Source: Maea johnstoni
Taxonomy: Eukaryota > Annelida > Polychaeta > Spionida > Magelonidae
Direction of reading: 5' to 3'
NCBI GenBank assembly: GCA_963942565.1
Contig: OZ012686.1
Location: 57,426,727-57,490,726, forward strand
DNA: 64,000 nt
A program made the translations under genes and the position numbers. This document shows positions 33,001 to 45,026 of this stretch, piece by piece (position 1 is the first letter of the stretch; every line of letters starts with the position of its first letter). The notes below the pieces were generated by a model that was not told where the DNA came from, did not search any database, and saw nothing but the letters and a program-made list of their open reading frames with translations.

Positions 33001-36000
33001 TCTTATTAAAAGGTGGTCTCTAGAGCAGTAGTGGCAGTAAAATACATGTGTAAGGTATTGTTTCTTACCAGTTGTTTTAGTTTGGTGAGGTTTGCTAGCT
33101 CTGGTAGTCCCCCCGTGAGAGAGAAAGAGGGTAACAGGAGACCTCCCACCCCTCTTAGCTTCAGCTCCTCCAGACAGCCCATCTGACCAAACTTGCCCAC
33201 ATCTACTGTACTATTACTCGACCTGAGGGAAAAACACAGCAAAATCAAGCAATATTTGATGGTGAAACAATAACAATATAAGTGTTTAATTTTTGTCTTG
33301 GTAGAAAAACTTTTAACAAAACGAGCCTGAAATTCTCAAGGGGATTCATTTTCTTAAGTTCTAAAATCTAATCTGCTGTTTTATTGTTTCATTTGTTTTC
33401 TTGTTCATTCTCATATCAAAACAGGCTATTTACACTTCAGCTATATCCTAAAAGATAGTTTGTTAGGATGATATTTGGTTATTACCCTCATAAAAAGTGA
33501 AAATTGAAAAATCTTCACAGAAATTTTTGCCTGTCCAAACAGGAGATTTTTAGGAAACTACCTGTCCAAAAGGCAGGCAGGACGGGTCCTGGCTAAGTCC
33601 CTGCTCCTCATTGACAAGACACTCAAGTATAAAAGTATCCTCATTTATATGGACCTATCATATTTCATACCCTTTAAATATGAGACCATGTGGTTGAGGA
33701 AATACCCTACTCTTCACCAACATATGATATCATACAGGATGTCTGTATCTCTATGACCTACCACATTTCATCTCCTGTTGAATCAGAGATCCATTCTGCG
33801 GACAGACTGACTAAGGAATCTTTCAGCTTCTCAGCTACCACCTGAACGATGCTGGTAGGGCACTGGCCAAAATCCAGGCGACGAAGGCATCCAAGACGCT
33901 CCACAAATGGCATCAGCTGCTCCCAGGTGGCGCCACAGTCTTTGTGATGTAGCAAACCACGTAGGTCCTAAAAAAGGGAATTTTGGAAAAAATGAGCACA
34001 ATTTGTCCTGAAGATGGCCCTATCCATGTGATTACTCATGTGGTATATAAGGTATGGTGTCATTACTCATGGGGTATATAAGGTATGGGTTTCTTACCAG
34101 GTGTTCAGTGTTATATTTTTCCAGGTGTTTGACAGCCTTCTCCATATCCACCACCTTCGTGTCCCTGAATCTGGCAGCCTTCCACTACAACAAAAACAAC
34201 ACACAATTAATAAACATAAACTATTGGTCCACAACACACAATTAATAAACATATATGTGCCAATCACTGGTCAAAAACACACAATCATTAAACATATACA
34301 CAAATGTGCCAATCACTGGTCCACAACACACAATTATTAAAGGACAATTCCACCATGAATAAAACGTATGCACAAATAGTTTCTTAGGGTATTCTCTACT
34401 CAGTTCCTACCACTTCCAAGCTTCATACAAGAAGTATATTGCTGTTTAAAGTTGTTCAAAGGAAAGGAAGTTTTTAATTTTTACTTACCATAGAGGATTG
34501 CGTGCATACTTTTCTCCATAGCCGACACACTTTGCTTGCTCTGAATTAAAAATGATGCAATATATTAATATATATACAAGTATAATAAAAATCAAATAAA
34601 GCAAAGTATTTCCTTAATCAATCATCAAACTCATATAATCATCAAACAAACTACAGAAAATACAGTGTTACAAGACAAACCATAATTATCAACACTGCTT
34701 TTCCAGTACAATTGCCGAGAGACCTGGTCAGGTAGGGTTAGTAACAAAGGCCAGGGTCTTAGCCAGGATTTAGAAACTGGGTGCCCAAAATTGCCAATTC
34801 TTAAATTTTGGGGCGTCCAAATTCTTAAGGGGGACCACAATATAGTCAGATTTTAAACATAAATATGTATAAATTTATCAAAATAACGCATGATATCCTT
34901 GTACAATGTCATAGGAATAACATGGAGATGAAAAAATGTAATTATATGCTTGAGATTGACATTTTAAGAAATTCCTCACAAAGATTTTGGGTGTCCTGAG
35001 GGGTGCTTTTTAAGGGTTTGGGTGTCCAAAAAGACACCCAAACGCCCTGCTGGCTAAGACCATGCGACAGGCCTAAAATCAGTCAAATTTCAGATGGCCC
35101 AGGGACAACATAAACTTGAGGGATTTCTTGTCTTCAAAACATGATATCTCCTTCAAAAACAATTGTTTACAAGAATATAAAGTTAATCCTTGAGGTTTGA
35201 CAAATCTGGTTTCCCATACCTGATAAAATGGACAACGGAACATTTTAATTTTCTGAGGGTTATTGACTGGTTTACGGTGAAATGCCCCATTTTTTCACAA
35301 GTGCATCTTGTAAAAAAACACATCATAAAACAGACAATCAGATATGGTAATTATTGCAAATTAAATGTTATTCATAGTGTTCCCCTCATGCCACTGGGGG
35401 AGCCTGCCTGAGACTTACCTGCATAAATCAGCTGCGTTGAGATGACTGAAGATGATGTGCAGACAGTCATGTCCTACATGTAGTCTCTGCATGAAGCAGC
35501 GGGCAGGGTTGATGCCACCCGGCCGTTTCCGCTTGGAGGTTCTGGGCGTCTGCGGTGGAGGCTGAGTGGCTGTAGAGGGGGATTTACTGCCAGCAGGAGG
35601 AACCACAGAGTCTGCAGCTGTGGATGGCGAGGAGGCTGCATTGGTGGGTTTCACAGGAGACAGCCCTGGCGTAGCAACCGGGGGGCCTCCAGGTACAGGC
35701 GAGGGTCCTGACATAACAATAGGAGGCCCTCCTGGTATAGGAGAGGGCGAAACAATTACAGACCCTCCCGCTACAGGAGAGGGCCTTGGCGTAACAATTG
35801 GAGGCCCTCCTGGTACAGGATTGCTTCTTATTGTACAGGCTACCTGAGAGTTCGGTGACTGAGAAACTTTAGCTGCTGGAATTTGTTGTACATTGCTCTG
35901 TGGTGCTGGTGGGTTGGCTAAGAGCGTAGGGGGCGTTGGCATTGGGGCACCTGGCGCCACCTTCTGTATGCTGAGGTTGGCGGCCTCCACCTGTTTGACA

Positions 36001-39000
36001 GGGAACGTGTTCGGAGGCACAAAGATCTTGACGCCGTCTGGTGTCTGTATGAAGCAGGAGGGCGGCACCAGGAGCGTCTGATTGTTCATTTTAACAGCGA
36101 GGGGCTCGGTCAGGGTGAGCTGTTTGAGCACCGTGGCCGGTAAGGTGACCAGCTGGCCCTGTAGGTTGGTCATGCTGTTAGGCTGCAGGATGGCATTTGT
36201 CACTATCGTCCCGCCTGGCAGCGACATGGGTGCCACGCCCTGCGGCAGTTGCTTGCGGGGCGGGGCCAGCGCATGTTTAGTCATAATCTGCTGTGGAGGC
36301 ACGTGCTGCGTGGGTATGACAGTCCTGACCGGCATGAGAGGCCCCATCCCTCGCAGCAGTGATTGGTTGGGCCTGATCATATAGCCCCTAGGGTTGGTCA
36401 TAGCTGGTAGTTTCAACCCTCCCGGAGAGCCCAGTCGGTTCACTGTGGCCGCCGGGCTGGGAGAAACCTTGGCTTGCAGTTTATTACCAGGCGAGGAATT
36501 CTGACCTGTTGAACCACCATGCTGTCTGCAGCTCTGCAATGAAAGAAAATATTTTCAAACTCATAACTCCCAGATGTCAAACATACACAGTCATCATTTA
36601 CAAAAGATTTCAAGGTATGCATATCTGATTGTGTAATTGATGTTGAATATCCTCAAGCAGTTTGATATGCAACTTAACCAAGGCAAATGCATGTCTAAGT
36701 ATGTGGCATTTAGGTATTTCATACTGTATAATTACATCAAAACAGTAATAACATATAATGGTGTGAAAATATTTCACTAAGGTACCTGATTAACTTATAT
36801 AAAGTTAAATATTTGAGAACTTTATAAAGAGTCTGGATTAAAAATATCTTCATATTCATTAAATAACTATAACACTCATAGTAAGTTGTACAGCACAGCT
36901 TCCTTGGGTGTGTCTATCTATGGCCTGTGCACTAGAACTGTCACTCACCGCACACACAAACATGGTGGGCCTGAGGCTGATGATGTTTACACAGGCGGGA
37001 TGGAAGAGACAGAGACAGACCACGCACTGGAGATCAGGGGGTTTTCCCTCTTGACCGGCACAGTCCATGCCACAGAACTTCTGCTGACTGCTGGCGGCGC
37101 GCTCGGCCTTCTCTCTCGCCTCCCGCTCCCTACGGATCTTGACCGACAGCGGCGCCGGCCGAGACTTCATCACAGGTTTACTGACAAACAGAATCAAACA
37201 CAAGATTTGGTAAGAATAGGAAAATATTAATCTCTCCAGTACCTGAGATTTTAGTTGATGGTCATGTACATGGCAAAATTAATGAAAATATCAGGAAATC
37301 CTTAATTCCTCGAGTACATGTATTGTGTATGGTAATTCTACTACCATATTGGCATTAAATCTTGACTTCTCAATAGGAAAATATTAGGGTACTCATTAAT
37401 AAGTCACCAACAACTTTGTACTCTAGCAAAGATGTCTTGCATAAAATAAGATATATAGTTTGTTCCTGCAACCTACCTGTGTTTAGTTTCCACCAGAAAC
37501 TGGTGCTTTGATGACCTTATAGTTATGAGAATAATCTGGATATACAGGAACTTGCCTTCATCTGCAGGATATCATGTTTTTGTTCCCTAAAACTAATTCT
37601 AATCATTGATTTATTCCTCGAATCAGTCAGCGGTATAGGGCACTAGAGGGATGATTGCTATAAACCTCACCATGCATCGCTGGCATTTTGTATCTTCTCA
37701 GCTGCTAACTTCTCTGCCTTTTCTCTCTCCTCTCGCTCCAGGCGCAGCTTGACGGAGAGAGGCATCAGCCGGGGTTTCTTGGCGGGTGGGCTGGTGACGG
37801 ACTGCAGCATCATGTCGCGCTCGTCCACACCTGAGATCAGCACCTCCTCGTTACTGGGCTGCTCGTCCTCCGAGTCCTCGTCGTCATCATCCTCACTCGC
37901 CGCCTCGCTGTACCTGATGGGACGCTTCAAGGAACGTGCCGTCGTGTGCTTCATGCGCGGCCCTCTCGGTGCCGAGGGCGGGGTCTGCTTGGGTGAGGTT
38001 TCAACCCTTCCACCCCCACGGCCTCTACCAGTACCTCGGGGCCTACCATGTCCAAAAGCGAATCCTTTTGTTTTACCAGCGTTTCTCACATACTCATATG
38101 GCTCCTTATAGATCGGGAACTTTTCATAAGTGAAGCTGTCTATGTCAAATGCAGTGATCTTGTTGTCGGTTACTGGAGAAGAAATAACAGCAATTGGTTC
38201 ATGAAGGGAATTCCCAGAGGAAGATGCCTCCCAAAATGTGTGATGCTTATCAAAACTGGCTGGAACATTTCGACTGGCTGCAAAGATTTACTACATTTGG
38301 ACATTGATTGGGAAAAATAAAGAATCATTTCTGATTTGTAATACAGTATTACAAATCAGAAATGATTACTAATACTGGTATTACTTAACAGTATAAAATT
38401 AACCTTACTACTGATAGTCCAGCGGTAAAGTGCCCTTTTTGATAGAAGCATCAAAATTGGTACATAGGTAGTTTTTTGTATGGACTTCCATTCAAAGGAA
38501 GAGACCCATCCTGGATTTTGATTCAACTCAAGTATTTGAGGTTTTTAAAAATAACCAGCCAATCATAATTAAGGCTTAATTTTAGTGAGATGTTGGGTAA
38601 AACATGGTCATATGACTGGTTTTCTTAATATCTTATTCCTACAGTAATGTTTAAATCCAAATTTATATATTTTTTAACTATGTATGTTTGTATCTAGTGA
38701 AATTCTTAAAAAATTCTCAATATGGTACTATCTTACTATCTTTTGGTCAGGAGTCATAAGTGTGTGTTAGAGTAAAGTTGGTTTCCATTTAGCTAATTAC
38801 AGTACCAGTATACTTACAATATTTTTGGATCTCCACCCTAGACCGCTGAAAAGGAAGAACAGTTCAAATAATGAGAGTAGTAGATAAATCAAATATTTCT
38901 AAGGCTATTTCAGCTGATTGCAACCATGAACTGGTCTCCACTTTTATTCCTGGGTCATTTTACTTGAACTCAGATATCAGAGGACAGCCAATAAGATCTA

Positions 39001-39555
39001 TCTATAGTCTTTACAAAACCTGCTTTCCTTTTATAGATTACAACTGGAGGTAACCTATTAAGTGAGAATAAATAGGTGAAATATTCTTCTGTGTTTGGTA
39101 GATCTACATATCCATTGGACATTTCATACATACTTAAGCCTTGTACCTACTAGTAGTATGTCTTTTTAGTCACAAACTTACCAGTTTCCTTCCTTTTGGA
39201 GGTCGATAGTACACATCTGCAGGTCTGGGCTTATGACCGACAACATCTGAACTGTTAGTGTTTCTCATGACAAGTTCCCGGATCCAGCCTTCAAAAAAAA
39301 AAGGTCACTCATTTGAAGATCTAGCCTCCAGTAGCAGAGCCTTAGCCGGTTTATTTAGAAATAGGATGACTATATGCTTGAAATTGACATTTTAAGAAAT
39401 TCCTTACAAAGAGTTTTGGATGACCTGAAGGGTGATTTTTGAGGGTTTGGATGCCCAAATGATTTGGTTTTTGCATTTTCATTTACTATCACATGTCTGC
39501 ATTATTAAGGCTAAATATATCAATATATGTGTGTGTGTATACATATATATATATA

Positions 39556-39654
<99 letters not shown>

Positions 39655-42600
39655 GGTCCAAAATATTGAGATGAAAAGATACATTGTTTACAGATGATAG
39701 CTTTCATCTTTGTGAAACTTACCATGTTCAAAAGGCTTCAACAGGACTTCTGATGGGACATCTTGGGAGGGTTTCTTTTTAATGACAACTGCAGGTAAAG
39801 AATTGATAATATTTTGCATTAAAACCTAGGACAATATTATATGACAACATGATTTCACATGTCTCTCATAATCAGCATTCAAAATTCAATTGCACAAAAA
39901 TAAAATGAAAGAACTCAAAAATTGAATAATGGCATAATAAAACAAAGACAAGAAAGTGAACATGAACATGCATATACCGCCAGTCAACTGATTTGCTTTG
40001 ATTAGAATATTTGTACTGACATCCCCCTTTCCCAACATGGCATCATCTACATCCACACCTGGCACATCTTATGATGTATCTATTTTTTCGTTAATGTCCT
40101 TTTGATAAACAATATTCCTGTAAAATGATTTGAGAATATTGCTTCTTTTTTTCAGATCAATCCAGATGATTTGAGACCATCGGGTGGTTGGAGCACAATA
40201 GGGTTAGGAAGCTTCTACATAAACATGCAAGTTACATAGCTGAACAGTGTTCTACAAAGATCTATGGTAGATGGAGGGAGAAAATTACTAATAAGGCAAC
40301 GACAAATGCTTGATTGAACGAAAAGTTTAATTCATTCCTGTACAAGTAAAGGTGAACATAAATAAAATAAAACAACAGTAAAGAGCATGCAGTCAGTAAT
40401 ACATTCATAATAAAATAAAAATCAAAATAAGAGATGTAACTATCTAAAAAACGAATAATTGGCAGCTTGCAAATATTTGGATACACAATATTCTCGGGTG
40501 TTGCCTCCAAATGATATTGGTCGAGTTGTTAAATCACTTAAATGTTGAAATTTAAATACAAACATCTAAGGCAATGAATAGTTAAATATTGCTAATTCTA
40601 GTCAGAGCCAGGTTGACAAATTATACCAATATCTCATTAAAAGTAGTGTGCTTCCCTTTTGAAGATATAAACTTAGTAATTTTTATTTTTCATTCTGTAT
40701 ACCTAGTCTCAAAATCCTAGCCACCTCATAAAAACTTGTGTTTCTTCTTTTTCCTTTTCATTTCTATCTTCTAGGTCCCTCTTCTGCACATCATCCAAAT
40801 TGTTAATCATTCACACAATATAGTCTAAGTAGAGAACAGTAGGCTTGAGAGTAGTACAGGGGCTTACCCGTAATGCGTCCAGCGTGTCATTTGGACACGC
40901 AGAACACTGTTTTTTGACAGTTTGGACACCCAAAAGTTTATGTCAGAATTTGCTAAAGATGACTTTACTTAGAAGATAGAAGATGCAGAAGCTGTAGTGT
41001 CACTTTTATAAGACACACAAAGCAGTATCTGGCCTAAAAAAGCAAAATCTGTAAAGGTATAGGGTCTATCTTATTAGTAGTATGTATTTTGTACCACACT
41101 TTGGACACGCAAAAGTCTATGAAACCTCTATTTGGACACCCTGTTTCCAAATATCGGCTAAGACCCTGGAGTAGTATGCTGTGTCCTAAACATGAAATTG
41201 TAGTAGTAGCCAAGATCCAATTTCAGAGGTATTTTCCTCTTCTCCTTTATCATCATTATTGCCAATCCCAAACCCCTGATATCCCTTTCATACCTATTCC
41301 TTAGGAAACAAAATTAAGAGCACATTTCAAGCAAATCCAAACTCTGTCAGAGATCTTTATAACCACTATTCATTAAATAACGAGGGGGGGGGGGGGGGGG
41401 GGAATTTCGGGCAGAACCAAGATCTATTCACAATATTACGTACATATATGGTTAAGGTACTGGGAGATGAGTGGCACAATTGGGGCAGGCCCAAGCCTTA
41501 CTTGAGGTCTCCTCACTACATAACGTACACAGGGTTTACTTACCTGGCGTTGGGGGCGGGGCACATTTGGGGCAGAGCCAAGCCCCTTCAGGGATCTCCT
41601 TCATACCAACACACCTAATATGGTACCACTGGTTCGGGCACTCATTGTTATCACAAGCGATCATCATTCCAAACTCCCCCATTCCACATACGCAGAAACT
41701 CTCCGCTCCTTCTTCTACAAGATAATCAGGCATTGGTTTTTCAAATATAAAACCATTACTATTGTTAAGAATTCAACAAGAGGGAATTGATGTAAAAAGA
41801 TTTTATCCATAAACTAGGGAACTTAGGATAACTAGGGCACTTTTCACTTACCCTTCGAATGCTCAGAGGCTAGTTTCGTCCAAAGCACAAGGGCGCAAAG
41901 ATTCATCGAATAGCTCTCGCTGAGTACTCTCAGATGAGTACCCATGTGCCAGGGTTTAACTCATTCTTAAGATTTTTGCATCATTTTATATTGGCCACCA
42001 GCAACACAAAGGTTAAAATCACATAATGATCAAGTTTTTACCCATAAAACAATTTTCTAATTGTTGACTACTTTGAAAAGTTAGCGCTTGTATTAAATCA
42101 TCACTTGGATAATAGCTGATGGAACAATACTTTATTGAAATGGCGTTCCTCAAATCATCATTGACGTTTTTCTAAATTCCATGAATATCTTCATAAGTAT
42201 TGGAATATGTGACATTTTCTGAAGAATTTCAAAAGGAGTGGGTCATTTTTTCCAAAAAATGGCTACAAGATCCATCTTGAATGTCTTTCAGATAAAAGGG
42301 GAAAACTATCTTCATTTTAATTGTTTTTGCAAGATCAAAATGTGAAAAAAAGTAAGCCATGATGGTGTGAGTGTAGTGTTGTTACCTCTACAGCCGGCAC
42401 AGATCCAGTCGCAGTCCGGCTTGTACTTGATGCCCAAACAGCGCTTGTGGTAACAATTCTTACAGTCCCCCTTGGTGCACCTCACCATCCCAAAGCTAGC
42501 TGGCAGCTTGCAGGTAGAGCACGCAGAGCTGGGGGAGCGATCCTGCTCCAGCTCCCCTAATGCCTTCTCCTCTTCCTCGTCTTCATCCTCATCCCCCTCC

Positions 42601-44992
42601 TTCGTCTCCTCCCCCGCATCACTCCTCTCTTCCTCACCTTCCGTCACTGGAGAGCTCCTTCCCTCCTCCCCTACGGGCGCGCCATCTTCTAGAAACGAGG
42701 AAAAATAAGCTCAAAATCAGGTTCAGCAGCTTCTAATTTGAGGCACCCAAATAGAATGGGAAGCTTACTGAGTACTCTGCCATTAATCTGCATTATTCAA
42801 GAGGTATACTACTTGATGGCTCTATACAAGTGTGAGCAAACTTAAGATAACTTTTAGAAGAATTGTCGTTGTTATCAACACAAGATAGATAGCTAAATGT
42901 TTTAGTACCTAATTCACACAAGCGAAAAATTGGGATAATATGTGGCCATTGTGGCCTGTACTCAACCAGTTGTCAGCAAAATGAAATCAACATTACATGT
43001 TTGACATGCACTTTATTGTTTACATTTGTTGGAGCTAGAATGGCAAATACTATCTTAATACAGTAATATAAATCTGATAGCAGTCAGTTATTTCTACAAG
43101 ACTGGTCTACATTAGGAGTTGCCATGTTTCTCAACTGCTGGGAACTTCAGTTCGCTCTTACTAATTAATCATGCTGGTGCTTATTGTCAGAAAGAGTATT
43201 TACTCATTTAACATCAAACCTTACTCAAAAATTTCACGATTCCTCAGGGCAATCCTAATATGAATACATTCCATATTTATTGACATTTAAATGTTTGATA
43301 CACCTGTACAAATAATAACTAATGCTACATGTGCATAGCATTCATTTAATCCTTTTATTATAGAAAGATTTCAGAAGTTCATTTGATATCTACTTTTCCA
43401 ACAGTCATTTGTACTAACCATGGCAAAGTGGCAAGCATGGTCAGTGCCTGCCCCTGTTCACACAAACCTGCATACACTGAACAATTCAACTAACTAAAGT
43501 GTTCAATATATGCAAGCTTCACAGCATCAACTATACAACTCTAAAGTATATGCACCAGTCATACTGAATCTCAACTATATTTCATTCCCAGCTTATACCC
43601 TAAAACCTGTACCTAAAGCCTAACAAGTTCACCCTGTATTCAAACTATGCCACTCATTCCAATTTAGATACCTCTGATGATCAAAGGTGAAAGTGAACAA
43701 ATAGGAATTCAAATTAGAAATTTGCCAGCCAAAGTAACCAATCTTAGCACTCCTTACCTGAACAATTACCTGAAGAAGACTGATGCTGCTTGGCCCTGCC
43801 CGCCTCGCACTAGAAACCACGGTGGATCATCAAAAATAACCGCACACCGATAGGCAGTGGTCTTGCTGACCATTGAAGATGAAATCTCTAAACTGTTATG
43901 TTGATTTGAAGAGTTGTCTTGCTGATCTATGTTAGGACCCATAGGGTTGTATATCACTTAGGACTTGTGGTGAGGTTTTTCATACTTTATCAAATACCTT
44001 TTTTTCCAGCTTGGTCTGGTTTTTTGGTAGACTGCAGGTATATTGAAAACAATTGTATTTAATTTCTGCCCCTTGTATTTTTCATTAGCAATAACTATTA
44101 AGAAATGAAGATTAGTACTTAGTTCATAGAGATTTAATTCATATCCAATATGTAGATATTTATGAGGTTATATACAAAAAATTCAAAATACAAACCAGGA
44201 CCTCATAAAATTCTGCATAACAGAAAGTCAACTACTACTGCCCATAGGTACAGAAAACGTACCATCTATTTCTCTCTTTTATTAAAAGCATTAAATCTTA
44301 AAATGGGAAAAAACAATCATGGTTTTGGGGCTGTTTCATTTCTTTTCTTGTTTGTTCTTACAATGACTACTTCATGCCCCTGCAACAAGAAGCGTTACTG
44401 ACTAGGTCTGTACACCAAGGATTCAGTTGACTGGCGCATATACATGTGTTAGTGTTCCCTTCCTAAAAAATCAGTCCTACATCTGTCGTCTTGTAAGGAC
44501 CAAAAATTGTTTTGTAAGGAGTTCCCAGCAAGGAAAGGGCAATTAGGTACACCTTTGTGTTATTTAAAGAACAAACAATAAGTATGTGCTTGGGAAAAGC
44601 TACAGAATAATTTATGATTTTGAAAGTAAGCACAATTGTCTTCATTCAATCAAACCTCAATGGATCTGATTTTTTTAAATGATTCAGGAAAAATAAATTT
44701 CAATGATTCAGGAAAAATAAATTTCAAAAGTTTGAGTAAGGAGACGCTTGTCCAATCAAGCCATCAAAGGCACCCTCTAGACCGGGAACCCCATACTAAC
44801 CCAAGTGTTAGCCTGAGAGACGCACTAGTAATCAATATGTGACAAGATAAATCATTAGGAATTAAGATGAGAGTTACAAATGACAAAACAGAATAATGAT
44901 AAAAACAACACAAATGATACTACTATGTACATCCAGTACCACCACTACTACAACTATCTCTAATAATAACAATAATCATGTTAATGATGATG

Positions 44993-45026
<34 letters not shown>

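Noticed and set aside
35566-36384. Plus-strand Gly/Pro-rich frames opposite exon 9 of the MBD/F-box gene
   Set aside because: Mirror frames of a GC-rich coding exon with much stronger support on the minus strand.
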